Source: Cacajao melanocephalus
Lineage: Eukaryota; Chordata; Mammalia; Primates; Pitheciidae
DNA length: 64,000 nucleotides
NCBI GenBank assembly: GCA_963573385.1
Contig: CAUYLG010051268.1
Span: 1-64,000, forward strand
Reading direction: 5' to 3'
Program-made: the position numbers and the translations under genes
Shown: one piece after another, positions 1 through 12,533 of the stretch
Numbering within the stretch: the stretch's first letter is position 1
How the letters are laid out: each line of letters begins with the position of its first letter
The notes under the pieces: model-generated
What the model saw: the letters and a program-made list of their open reading frames with translations, nothing else
The model's database searches: none
What the model was told of the DNA's origin: nothing

Positions 1-98
1 TTATCTAATTTCATGACCCTTTGGCATAGTTCTGAACATTTTATAATATGCCCTTTATATGGCACGAGTGCCCATTATATGCAGGAATCAGGCCCTAC
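1..98 (-). other. ADGRB3: ADGRB3 intron (5' end) between TSR3 and TSR4 exons
   Basis: This is the first 98 bases of the intron downstream of the TSR3 exon, beginning with the donor GTAGGG read leftward from position 98. Nothing else is recognisable before the window edge. Confidence 0.85.
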
Positions 99-263
99 CT
101 GTACATTCAGGGTTATAGCACTCTCTGCTTTCTGCCCACGGCCCTCTGCATTCAGAGCCCCCATGGGCAGCTGCAGTGCACTGCCGACTTCTCTGCTGAG
201 TCCCATTCGAGCACGTCACTGAGCACTGGCTCCATGAACTCCACTCTTGCCACTGTCCATCAA
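99..263 (-). CDS. ADGRB3: ADGRB3 (BAI3) coding exon: thrombospondin type 1 repeat 3
   Basis: This 165-bp phase 1-1 exon has the acceptor ...tttttctactttggtag and the donor ACAG|GTAGGG. It encodes [20 protein letters not shown] at the start and [10 protein letters not shown] at the end. Visible features are the tryptophan ladder W-Q-E-W-S-S-W, C-S-V-T-C (O-fucose motif), an N-G-T sequon just after it, the layered-arginine strand QQRSRQC and six cysteines. The split first codon G|TT joins directly to TSR2. The final G would begin the first codon of the TSR4 exon, which in human BAI3 starts with an alanine (ANGQW, from memory) and lies beyond the left edge. The BAI3 TSR array has four repeats, so this is the third. 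There is no sign of damage, and the exon is 98 bp from the window end. Confidence 0.96.
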
Positions 264-480
264 CTACCAAAGTAGAAAAAGAGACAGCATAAGGATATCT
301 TCCAATAGGAGAGGCTTTACAGAAAGTACATGGTAAAACCACCCTTGAAGATGAACCCCAATCAATAGACTATGAATAAATACAATGAATAAATATACCA
401 ACATTAGGTTTTATTAACTCCCCACATATTATTATCTTATTTTCCCACTTCTATTTTCTTCTACATATCCAGTATATCTT

Positions 481-789
<309 letters not shown>

Positions 790-794
790 TAGAT

Positions 795-1500
795 TCACTT
801 CTTTCATCAAAAATATTTATTGATCATGCAAGGCCTTATTCTAGGAGATGGGGTACATAAAGCAGTAAACTAAATCCTGAGCAAGACCTTACTGAGCTCA
901 TATTTTAGAGAAGGAACCCTAAAAAATAAACAACGAATTACATGCTAGATAAACTGATTACATGGCAGTGCTGTAAAGGATAGTTTCAGGACATTGTGAA
1001 ATAAGATTTTGGAAGGTACAGAGAGTCTTCCTTGACAAACTGAGACTTCAGGCAAGCCTTGCAGGATAATGAGAAAATACTTAGGAGAAATGTATGTTTC
1101 ATGCAGAGGAATATACAAAGGTCTTTGGAAAAAGAATCATGGGCATTTCCAGGAACTGGATGCGGGTCATTGTAAAAGGCATCTAGAGTGCTTGGTGAAG
1201 AGAGATTGCAAAAGTTTTAAAAAAGAGAGGCTAGATTTTGCAAAACTTTCATCAGCTGTGTTAAGGATTTTGGATATTATTCTCAGATGTGTAAGAAGCC
1301 ATTGAACAATTTAAATGAGAAATTCTATGATCAGTGCAGGATTGAGAACAAATGACAGAATTTGGGAAGGATCTGAGCTGTGATGATGAGGCAGTGCAGA
1401 TGCAGTGTCTTGGAGAGATTAGAGAGTTTCTAGGAAGGGATGGTGAGAAGAAACTGAAGGACTGGCCATGGGAGCTGAAGCAAAGACAGGATCCAGGTGA
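795..1500 (-). repeat. Ancient LINE-2-like remnant
   Basis: The stretch starts with the reverse of an L2-type 3' end (ATTTATTGA, then a degenerate 'tattctaggagatggggtac' phrase). It continues through segments resembling the known consensus for 'shoulder' phrases such as 'gaagccattg' and 'gagagattagagag'. It is strongly diverged and the family call is from memory. A short open frame inside it is not a gene. Confidence 0.55.
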
Positions 1501-1579
1501 CTCTTAAATGTCTGTTTTCTGGTGACTGGAATTTAATATGTCTGTTTAACTTGATTCATCTTTGGGAGATTCAAATTGA

Positions 1580-1880
1580 TATTCATGTATTTATTCATTC
1601 AAATAACTTTTGAAAATCTGTTAGTTATTAGACACCGTGATAGATGTTAACAAGAGATACAGAAATAAAGGAATCCTACCCTCAAACATCTTATAATTTA
1701 GAACATTCTGCATGCAAATAAATAAATAGAAGGTTAAGGAAAATATCACCCTAACATGAAACATGACTTACTTAGGGTTTCAGAGGATGTATTGCCTCTA
1801 CTGGGGAAGTAATTATAATAGACATAGAGTGGCGAGTTATGGACAATTTAGACAAAGTCAGCATTGACAAAGGCGCAATC
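1580..1880 (-). repeat. LINE-2 3' end remnant
   Basis: The series TTATTCATTCA, 'gttattagacaccgtgatag', 'agatacagaaataaag' and 'ctcaaacatcttataattta' follows the reverse complement of the L2 3' end. It is diverged, with soft edges. Confidence 0.5.
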
Positions 1881-3440
1881 CCATATATCCCACAAAGTAG
1901 AAGTGATCAAAGGATTCAACTAAAAATACTTTCCAGATTTGAATGTGCAAACTAGCATGTAAATGTTATAAATCCATCAGTTTATGGATGTCTACTTTTT
2001 TCCAATATCAGTTCATAGTTCTTAGTCAATTTGATCACAGGTGAAAGAGAATTCACTGCAAATCCAAAGTTTCAACATATGCTAATGTTGCTGTGAAAAT
2101 CCATCCAAATAACCAAGAAAACCTGGCAGAACATAAGTACTTTCAACCTAATTTCAAGCCTTACATGAAGCTATTAAAAAGAGGTTGCTTAATAGGTATC
2201 TAGCTGTACTTAATAAATCCTTTATGAGACTAAAAATCACAAAATGCCAATTTAATCATTCCATTAATGGAATTTTAGCATCTCACTTTATTAAAAGTAT
2301 TTGATACAATCATATTGGCTATATAGTCCATATTCCAGAGTAAAAAGAAAATCCTAGTCAAGCAATAGGATATTATAAATTATCTATTTTCCTCTATTTT
2401 GGCTTTAGACATGAGTGTGTTTTTCATTTCAGAATTTTTCTGCTCAATGATAACATATTGAGCCTGCAGTATGAACCCTCACCATCCTAAGCATTCTGAG
2501 AAGCGTTTCTAAAAAGAGATTCATGCCCTACACCTTACAATCTATTTAATATCAAAAGGATGTTGGGTATGCATATTATTGAGAACGTACAGAAAGAAAG
2601 CAACACATTAACAAAGGTGAATTAGGTGCTGCTAAGCTAATCTTAGTGCTGAGTGTCTAGAATAAAGGACTATGTGATGTCCTTAAGTATTCTGGTTTAA
2701 AGTAAATTTTGAGTATGATTTATTATGAATGCAATAGTTAAATCTTACTGGAAAAGAGAGAATAAGACTGTCTAGTGAAGATGTGACATCTAGAATGGGT
2801 AAGTCAAATGAGGAAATCAGAGAGAAGATAATTTGGCAGGGGATTGTATTTCTATGAAGAATGAGAAGGACCTTGCTAAGATGATATTAGGAACAATGAG
2901 AACATCTATTTGTGAAGTGTTTTGCTCATCAAACTCTTACTAAGACTGCATTAACAATAATAAAATGTTTTGAGACTTTAAATTCATGTATTTGTAGTAA
3001 CAGTTGTTCAGTACTTTCTGACCATGTACATATTCTGTATTAAGGCTAAAGCTCAAGAGTGAGTTAATATTAGAAATCTGAGGAGCAATTTGAGGTTCAA
3101 CACTACCATAAACATCAATAAAACATGTATTTTAGATGGGATCAGTTTTGTTTACAAAGTCAGTAACACAAAAAAATAATAAAATTGAAGATGTATCAAG
3201 TGGACATTTTTTGCAGTTTTATTTTACACTGAGAACTGAAAGATCCTTTTATTGAACATTAAGTGCACTGTTATGAAGGAATTGGCTTGACAAAATAACT
3301 CATTAGATATAAGAAACAAAAGAGGAAAAGCCTAATATTTCTTCATTGTGTCAAGTCTAAGTTATTGAGGAAACAGATAATTGAAAAGTCAGGTAGAAGA
3401 GACATATATAAATTTAACTTAAAAAGCTAGACTACAGACA

Positions 3441-3533
3441 GTATATACATATATATATACACACACACACACACATACATATATGTATACAACAGACATT
3501 ATATATATATGTGTGTGTGTGTATATATATATG
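3441..3533. repeat. Compound TA/CA/TG microsatellite with mirror arms
   Basis: A TA run and about nine CA units are followed by a 30-bp spacer and then TA and about six TG units ending in TA. Since CA and TG units pair, the two halves can form a hairpin. It directly abuts the left arm of the inverted repeat that begins at 3535. Confidence 0.9.
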
Positions 3534-3534
3534 T

Positions 3535-3745
3535 GATTTTTCATGCCAAATATGAGACATGGTTTTATTTTTAATTTTTTCTTTTTAGTGATATTCTGGA
3601 TTAAAAAAAATTAATGAATTTGTTTTACAGACCTCAGCCCCATAACACTCTGGAAACAGTAGTGTCATTTTACCAAATGAGAAAAAAAATGGAGGACAGG
3701 GAGGCTTGGGGAGGTGGAAATTAAGAGTTCTGTTTTGGATAATTA
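3535..3745 (+). repeat. Left arm of a ~200-bp inverted repeat
   Basis: Read on the plus strand, this segment matches the reverse complement of 4500-4718 over its whole length with small gaps. Shared blocks include AGTGATATTCTGGATT, CTGGAAACAGTAGTGTCATT and ATGGAGGACAGGGAGGCT. By eye the arms agree at somewhat under nine bases in ten. Spacer between arms is about 750 bp. The right arm interrupts an L2-like element, so this left arm is more likely the source copy. Confidence 0.88.
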
Positions 3746-4284
3746 AGCATTTCTAGATAGAATATGTGCATTATCTTTTAGGGACAAATGTAGAGAAATT
3801 TTAAAATAATGATTTATCACATTATATATTCCTATTTATTTTTTTTATAAGCACTCATCTAGGTTCTCCAAGATCTGAGGGAATAGCTTTTTTTTTTTTT
3901 TGTCTGATGTTTAACTGGAGAGCTAAAGTGGTGAGGAAGCTGCTTCTCCTTCAACTCTGCATGCAGGCTTGGCTTTTTACCTGGCTCAGCAGCGAGGTAG
4001 TAGAGACAATCAATGCCTCTCCCCACTCAATGACTGTTCCTTGTGTATGGCTTACTTCAAATATTTGTAAGAGGGACCTCTCAGGGTCATCACAAACCTA
4101 CGAATTTAAAAATACCTCAAAGCTTTCTTTCTGAAACTGTTTCTATTGAAAACTGATTCACATCTTAGCATTCTGTCAGAAAAGAGTTCCCTAGTAAGTT
4201 GGGAAAATATAAACACTCCACAACCCCTCTTGGAGTCTCATAACACACACAGGAGTAAAGATTTATGGAGAATTTAGGCTGTGA

Positions 4285-4499
4285 TTGGCATTGTTCAGCT
4301 GGGCCGTGGGGAACTCAGGACTGGCTGAGCTCTGCTCTTATGAACATATAGTGTGGGGGCTGCAGTGGGGGCAGATGATAAATGAGTAAACAAAGAGTAT
4401 TTCACTAAAGGTGTTAACAAGACAACATGATAAAGAGGGCGATGCGATAGGGAGTGCTCAGGCAGCCTCAGGAGAGGACGATTTAAGAGCTGAGTCTGA
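4285..4499 (-). repeat. LINE-2-like remnant, left part
   Basis: Phrases such as 'gataaatgagtaaacaaa', 'gcgatagggagtgctcagg' and 'gctgagtctgaa' follow the reverse orientation of an L2-type consensus. The series breaks at about 4500, where the inverted-repeat arm begins, and resumes at about 4725. Confidence 0.5.
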
Positions 4500-4718
4500 A
4501 TCACTGGACAGAACCAACTCTTAACTTCCACCTCCCCAAAGCCTCCCTGTCCTCCATTTTTTTCTCATTCAGTAAAATGACACTACTGTTTCCAGAAATG
4601 CTATGAGGTTGAGGACTGTAAAAGAAATTCACTAATAATTTTTTTAAAATCCAGAATATCACTGAAAAGAAAAAAAGAAAAAAATTAAACAATGTCTCCT
4701 ATTTGGCACTAAAAAATC
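4500..4718 (-). repeat. Right arm of the inverted repeat
   Basis: This is the reverse complement counterpart of 3535-3745. It sits between two parts of an L2-like element (4285-4499 and 4725-5215) that otherwise read continuously, so the arm looks inserted. Short open frames here are chance. Confidence 0.88.
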
Positions 4719-4724
4719 TTTTAT

Positions 4725-5215
4725 AAGTAAAATATCTGCTGTCATGTGAAGATCTGTGTTCAGGAACAGAGAGAAGGCAGGGGCTCATGGGGATCCTGGA
4801 AAAGAACAGGTGGCAGGAGATGGGTTCAGATGCTATGCAGAAACCAGATCTTATAGACCCCTATAGGCCATGCGACCAGGGAAGTTGCAAAGAATGAGAA
4901 TATTTTAAGGTAAGGAAGTGATAAGATATAACTTACATTTTAAAACATAATATTGTGGTTTTGTGTGAAATGGATGGTACAGGGGCAAGAATGGTTACTG
5001 TGAGATACTGGGGGACTATACCGTATAGAGTCCAGAGAGAGCTGATGGTGGCTTGGATTATGGTGGTATCAGTGGCATAGAAAAAAAGTGGATGGATTTA
5101 CACTGTTTTCTGGATGTAGAGCTGGCAGGTTTGTGGTAGGGTGTAGAAAAATATAAAATAAAGATTGACTTTTAGGATTTTGGCTTAATCAAATAGGTAA
5201 AAGTTTGATCCTTTA
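4725..5215 (-). repeat. LINE-2-like remnant, right part
   Basis: Recognisable phrases are 'catgtgaagatctg', 'ggaacagagagaaggcaggg', 'ataggccatgcgaccaggg', 'gatggtggcttggattatgg', 'tctggatgtagagctggcag'. They follow in order the same old consensus as the left part and as 795-1500. Confidence 0.55.
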
Positions 5216-6263
5216 ATTGAACTGAGTTAGACTAGTGTTCAATTTGGGTGTATATCAAATTTTCTAGTTTTTTTAATGTTAAATTTGGAATGCCATTTTA
5301 GACATGAAGCAGTGAGTACTGCAATCAATAACCTTAAAAATTTACTTCTCAAATTTAATTGAATGGTATCCCCTAACTTCTTTTTAATTCACAGAACACC
5401 ATTTAATAAACACTGTACTAGAGTACATAATTTCTTCTCTCATATGTAGCCAAGTCAGAATCAACAGTTTCTTAGGCTGTTTCAATTTCTCTTCTTTCTC
5501 ATCATAAGCACTTGCAGTTGGATTATGTTTTCTTAATATTAGTTTTCAATTTAAAAACTCCAAAAATCTATTACTTTCTGAGCCATTCCACAAAGGTGAC
5601 TAAGAATCAAGAACAATAAGGCTATGTTTTGAAGCTGGGAGAATGCTGAGAGATCAGCCTGCTTTACCATCCTGTAACATGCTCCCTTATATACCAATGT
5701 CACACTGGGGACAACTAAAGTTTCACTTCAGCAGTGTGACAAACTCCCAGACTTTCTGAAATTAAAAGAGTTAAAACTGCAAAGACTAAATTGCTAGGTT
5801 CCTGAGGTTTACTTTGTTATGTGAACTTCTTCCTGCCTTACATATGGAGTTGCAATTGGCCTCACTTTGAAGATAAAATTGTCTTTTGTGTACAAGAGCC
5901 AAATTAACTTCTATAATACATTTTAATAAATATATTGTTTTTCAGTCTGTTTTTACATTTTGACCCATAACTGTTAATAGCTTAGAATAGGTTAGATAAA
6001 AATAACCACAAATTAGATTAAGTTGTGAATATTTTGGATAATAAAACTAACATTTCAGCAACTTTTCTGGGTTGAATATTCTTGATTGATTAAGTCATAC
6101 ATAGGAAAGAATTGAGGGGGAGAAAAATTTTGGACATTGGCTTGAAAGTTATTTCATTTGTGATGGCCAATTTGGAGAGTTCAGATTGCAGTAAGTTGGG
6201 AGTTATCCAGGGATCTGTAAAGTCTCTTTCAGGACACAAGACTGAAATGTACAAGAGTCCAGC

Positions 6264-6552
6264 TTCCGCCTGGTATAGTAGCTCATGCATGTTATCCCAG
6301 AGCTTTGAGAGGCTGAGGTAGGACTGCTTGAGGTATGCGTTTAAGAACAGCCTGAGAAATACAGTGGGACCCTGTCTCTACAAAAATAAAAAATAAAGTT
6401 AGCCGGATGTGGTATTGCACAAAAGTAGTCTGAGCTACTCAGGAAGCTGAGGTGGGGGGATGCTTGAGTCCAGGATTTCCAGGTACAATGAGTTATGGTC
6501 ATGCCACTGCATCCTGGCCTGGATGGCAGAGCAAGACCGTGTGTCTAAAAAA
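6264..6552 (+). mobile_element. Alu SINE, old (AluJ-like)
   Basis: A diverged dimer runs from CCTGGTATAGTAGCTCATGC through the middle A-rich linker 'caaaaataaaaaataaag' to the end 'agcaagaccgtgtgtctaaaaaaac'. Divergence is clearly greater than in the Alus at 481, 9224 and 36599. It is antisense to ADGRB3. Confidence 0.9.
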
Positions 6553-7594
6553 ACAGAGTATAACCTCTTGCTTTGGGCATATGCTGAAAAGCTAAAATCT
6601 GTATTCCATTTACCATTTTAAACTAAACTACATAGGAGGAAAATAAAAAAGCAACATCATTTTTAAAAATTATAATTAAAATATAAACAAATGATAATGG
6701 TAAGGCTAAGAAGGATATAAAAAGTTTATTAAAGTTTGAATGAGAAAAATTTTAAATAGTAAAAGAAAGCAAGCCAAGATTAGTAAAGACAAAATTAATT
6801 TAAAAATCTTTTAAGCTAAGAACTGAAAAAAACACTGGAATAATGCCCAAAATCTAAAATGACATAAAACTAATATAATCATCGTACAACAGGCTAGAAG
6901 GCTAAGAAGATAAAATCCATATCAATTAAAGAACAGGTTAATGAGGCACCATTTGAGCTACAAATTATAACAACCTCATGCAAACGCAATCAGAGACCTT
7001 TGAACCAAGTTCCAGCAAATATTTAGCATCCTCCTACTCACTGTCTTCACCAGAAGGGCTCCCTGCAGAGAGACTGACAGCAGGGCATCCTCCCATAAAT
7101 GCTGTAGACCAAAATTTTAGGTTCATAGGAGACTGAAGCCTCTTGCTCTAGATAACAGAGATATTTGGGTCTATCTGTGTTTCTGAGGCCCTACTCTTAG
7201 GTGAGTCTTTCTCTCTTCTTAGGGTTTGTAAGAGTATGAAATATATCTGGAAACTTCAACCTGGCAGCATCCCTCTGGTGGGGTTTTGGGATCCCAGGAA
7301 AGCATTTTTCAAATGCAGATTGATGGGTGTGACAGTGCTCAGCCCAACAGACTGACACAGCCTATATGAAAGCACTTCTTCCTAGCACAAACCTGGGCAA
7401 AGAATCCCTTTGAGTCCATGACTAAGATGGTAGAGCTCAATAATTATCATACTATCCCTAGTTTATTTGACGTATTTCTTCCAAAATCCCTTAATTTTAA
7501 AGTAATATATTCATATAAATCATTAAAAAATCGTCTATTTTACATCAATTTTTACACTATTTAAAGTATTTCTACCTAATTATAATATATCAAT

Positions 7595-7760
7595 CCCGTA
7601 ATATTGAGAGGTAATGAGTACTGACTCCATTTCATAAAAAAGGAAATTAAAAAATAGAGTATGTAAATTGCCCAAGTAAACATTTTAATTACCGATTGAG
7701 GCTGAACTTTAATCCATATCTTCTGAATTACAGACCACTCTTTTTCCCACTGAATCAGAT
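7595..7760 (-). repeat. MIR SINE remnant
   Basis: The phrases 'ctgactccatttcataaaaaaggaaatt', shortened here to CATTTCATAAAAAAGGAAA, and 'taaattgcccaagt' follow the reverse orientation of MIR. It is strongly diverged. Confidence 0.55.
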
Positions 7761-8180
7761 AATTAAATCCATATATATATATTTCAGTATATAAATGAAG
7801 ACTTATTTACCAACAGATCTTTCATTTATTTTAGTCTTTATCTGTCATTCAATTATTACCTATCCTTGTCCCCTGTATTATTTATACTCTACTGCATGGA
7901 CACATATCAGACTGAGAAAAGTCCACACTGAAAACAGTACGAACTAAACTCATTAGCTCCTCTAATATTCAACTACTGACTAGGGGAGAATATTACTATA
8001 AAGTAAAAAGCTATAAAGAAAATTAGTATAAAACTTCAGGCTTTCAACTAAGAACTTAAGCTTTTTATGTTCCCAGAAGTGTTTAATTTTGGAAATGGTT
8101 ATATAAATTTTATTTTGGGTATATATATCTATATAATTTTAATGGCAGTCATACTGGAAAATGCAACTCTCCATTATATC

Positions 8181-8739
8181 CGACATTTTTCTCCAGTTAA
8201 ATATTAATAAAAATCAAGACCATTAAGGGCAGAGGGTTCTAAAGTGATAGCCCTAGAGGGGGAATTACCATAAAAAGACACTTACAGCTAGACCTGATTA
8301 GCAGCTTGCCTGATGTGCACAGAAAAACTGTTATCTCTTGTTAGATCTAAACCATGTCAGAAAACATCAGTGACATACACAGCCACTTAGGAGACAGAAA
8401 CAAGATAACAGTGCAACTCATAAAGTACCAAACATTCTTCTTTCCCAGCTAATATGAGTGAATGCTCTTTGCCAATTATGGCTGGTTTTCCCTTCACCGA
8501 GGTAATTTATTAAAGAATCCAATCATAGAATTGTCACACCTTCCAAACAGCATCCAGTTCAGAACAAATGCCGCTTCTTTAAACCCTCTACCAAATCACT
8601 TAACACAAGCTCAAATCCCGTAAGCATTTCTAACACTCCATTACGGAGATCCCCACAGTTCCTCTGTTAGTTTCCCTTCACTCTCAAACTCAGCTGGGTC
8701 GACTACAGGTGTGATTCTGATGGACTTTGGTTGAAGGGC
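8181..8739. repeat. Unclassified block of distinct composition, possible old LTR or MER element
   Basis: About 560 bp are noticeably less AT-rich than the surroundings, without an open frame of note and without intron-like A/T runs. Parts seem familiar as an LTR-like interspersed repeat but I cannot name the family or find terminal TG/CA and target duplications. Confidence 0.3.
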
Positions 8740-8960
8740 ATTAATATACTACTACTAATACTTTCGCAGTATTTGCTCCCTATCAGGTTCCCCACCTTAC
8801 AGCATCTCACAAAGTCCGAAGAAGTGGGTATCATTATTGTCCCCATTTTACAGATGAATAAAGTAAAGATTAGATGAGTGACACAAATATATTAAAAGGT
8901 AAAAATCTAAATTTAAATATGTGTTCTCTTGCAAAAGTTCAAGATCACTCTGCTTTATCA
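8740..8960 (-). repeat. MIR SINE remnant
   Basis: The diagnostic core CCCCATTTTACAGATGAATA preceded by 'gggtatcattattgt' is the reverse orientation of the MIR core, here well preserved. Confidence 0.75.
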
Positions 8961-9194
8961 CATCAATGTATTAGGAAAGAGACATAGAAAATGTCCTTTA
9001 AACATTGGTATGTTAGAAATTTGGATATGTTTGTGTCAAGATAATCCATTTAATAGTAATTTGTTTGGTTTTCACCAGGTATAAAGCGGCGTGGAGAGAG
9101 AAACAGGAAATAAAAGAAAATTAATTTATCCTCAAATATGTAAATTATTAACTGAGAATTGACCATTATTAAGCAAATTCTCACTTAATGACTA

Positions 9195-9695
<501 letters not shown>

Positions 9696-12368
9696 TTACA
9701 AAAGGAGGAATAGACCACATTATGTTTATGAGCCAGGAAACTCCTTTTTGTTTCTCTATGCCTCTTGCCTATCCTGCTTTATCAATATCAGCCCCCTGTT
9801 CTCAGACCCAGTATACAAATTAGTAACTAACAACTCACAATAGGAAATATTATATCTTCATTTTCCTTTTTTCCTTCCCTCCTTATACAGATCCCAGACA
9901 ATGGTTTTCTCTCACCTCAAAAGAAGTGGGAAGAAGTTGTACATTGACTCAGCAAGGAATCTGACAGCATATAATCTACTTATAGTTATATATCAAATTC
10001 TGAATACCTAAAAGTATTTCATTATTTAATAAAAACAATGCATGCCATTCCTACATAATATCTATTTTGTTGTAGTGGTTACATGCATGTTTCCTAAAAA
10101 GAGGATGCTTTAAGACTATAATACTGTTTTAGCATTATCCCACACAAAAATGTCACTGCCCATTACCACAACCCACCCCACCAAATCCTGGAAAAGCAGT
10201 GAGTAGCTGGAGATACAATTTGTGGTTTTGCATGTTTCTTCTGTCCTCCTCTTGTCTGCAGTACATTCTAGGTCTAACAGAGAAAAACTAGTGTAGGTCC
10301 TGATCTACATTGTTAGCTTTATTCCTTAATATGATATCTTAGGGATATCATGTGGGATGATTAGAAGAAATGTTGCCTGAAACCACCGAATCCTCAAGTT
10401 ACCATCTTTCATTAAAGCCAGAGTATTTATATGAGATTTTGAGAACTGCATTCAACTTTGTACATGCTTATGTCTGAATCTTCTGAATGAACAGTAAAAC
10501 ATCTGAAATCAGGGAATATATATACTTCTTAGTAGTGCCTTACATCTAGTTGATAGTTGATGATGCTTTCATACACAGTAAAGGTGCCTGAGTTTAGCTA
10601 TAAGATGATGAGTTCTAACGAGAATTTCAAATGTTTCCACCAAATAAATCTACATATTTTGAAATTATAATGTCAATTTTTTGGCACAGTCTAGAAACTT
10701 AAAAAAAAATCTTAATTATTAGAGTTCACTTTCAGATACTAAGTTCATAGAGATACAACGTGGTAAGAATTTTGAATCTTTTATGATGCAATTAAATTTA
10801 AGAATAAAAATAACCAGAATCAGAAATGACACATGATACATTTAAGTACTCAAGGATATGCCCATGTGCTCACTTATGAGAGAATATGAGCTAGGTCACA
10901 TTTACAAATAATACCATTATAATGCACCAAAATAAAGGACCTACATGAAAGAAGAAAGCCATCTGATTTTATTGGCCTTAGAGTGCTTCCAATGATAATG
11001 CAATACCACTAAAATCCAAGTAATACCACTAAAATCCACTTAAAAACGTGGTTACAACTAGAGTGATAAAGTTCCAAAACTGTATCAACTTAAGAAAATG
11101 AGTTTTCACATCTGAATTCTAACATAGCCTCTCTACTGATATCTAAGAATTTTACTCCTAGAAAAGTTAATGGAAAGTTGACTATGAGAAACTTGGTTCA
11201 CAATATTTTAACCCATCAATGCCATTTTATGTTTGTATTTGTGGAGTCTAGCTGACATAAAAAAAGTAACAAAAAAGTATTTTAAAAGTTTCTATAGTTA
11301 TTGGTTTTTTAATTTCCCATATTGTCTATTTTTTTGCACTCTATGAACAAATAAGAATAAATCATATTTGATTCTATCTAAATGTCACAGCTCAGGATTG
11401 AAAATAATAGACAAAATTAAAAAGTATAAACTTTCACAAATCTCTGTTGAAAGCACAAGGCATCACTACCTATCTGTGTGTCTACCTGCCTGTGTGTTTA
11501 TAGACAGAGGATTAAGACAGAATGTTACTGATTTCATAAACAGATTTTCTAGTACTTGTTAACAAATAAGTAATCATGGTTTTGACCCTCTAATATTCAT
11601 AACTACATGAATATTAACTCATGTAAGTTATGTTCATAATTCATAGAATTCATAAAATTTTAAGAAGTAATTATATTATTCAGTAAAATGCCTTAATTCT
11701 TAATTCTACGTCATTAAGTACAAGAAACTGGCAGTCCTTCTCTGAAGTAAAGGGAACAATTAAACTTGGTAGATGACTTTTGCATATCCACACATTGGAT
11801 TCTTTTTCATATGCTTCACATGTTTTATATATTTAAAACTTCCAGAAGGACTTTGAAGCATTGCTTCATAGTGCAGGACATTAACTAGCAAGAGATCTAG
11901 AAAGTCTGATTCCCTGAAAATACTTGTCATTTTTATACATGGTCAGTGGTACATTGCCACTCTCTAATTGAATGAGTGTAAGAGAATAATATAGGAAGGA
12001 CTGGCTTTAAATCAAATCTCTCTAGTTTCAGTGTGAAGGCAATTTAATCTCAAGTCTTTAGGATTCCTTGTAATTTTTCCAGAAGGAAAAAACAAGTGCA
12101 AATAAAAATCTTACTGGAAAACACTAATATACACATTTGTAGAAATATAACAAAGGTAAATACTGATTAACACTTAAGGACATATTCTACACCACTGCAT
12201 ATGATAGAATCAAGAAAAGTACCGAGTTTTAGGCAAGATACAATAACTAAAGGACACATTTTCCAATGTGACTGAATGAAGATTGTGCTCTTAATATTTC
12301 CTGTGTACACCAGGAATCATATAAAAAGCAGATAAATACAAAGATCACAAAATGCAGAATAGGCTCAC

Positions 12369-12533
12369 CTGGGCAAAGAGCAATATTACAAGGCTTATGA
12401 TGTGTTTCAGGTCCTTCACACGGCCTTCCTCCATATTGAGGAGGTGTGCATGACCTTGTTCTTGTTCTTTGGCCTCGACCACATGTAAATGAACATAAAC
12501 TCCATGGTGACCATTCCTCCCATACTCCGTGTA
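12369..12533 (-). CDS. ADGRB3: ADGRB3 (BAI3) coding exon: thrombospondin type 1 repeat 2
   Basis: This 165-bp phase 1-1 exon runs from the acceptor ...gctttcttacag, which has a good pyrimidine tract, to the consensus donor CCAG|GTGAGC. Translation gives [20 protein letters not shown] at the start and [11 protein letters not shown] at the end. It shows the full three-tryptophan ladder W-E-E-W-S-P-W, the O-fucosylation motif C-S-F-T-C, the arginine strand QRTRTRSC and all six cysteines. The first codon, Val, is split G|TA with the G coming from the TSR1 exon, so TSR1 and TSR2 are joined without a spacer (ALCP-VHGVW), as in the known protein. Skipping this exon would keep the frame. The role is the same as for the other repeats: an extracellular ligand-binding module of a synaptic adhesion GPCR. 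The exon lies 6,898 bp downstream of TSR1 and 12,105 bp upstream of TSR3. Confidence 0.96.

Noticed and set aside
1069..1305. 78-codon plus-strand open frame with many Lys/Arg/Cys
   Set aside because: It lies within an old L2-like repeat, with no family resemblance or conserved start context.
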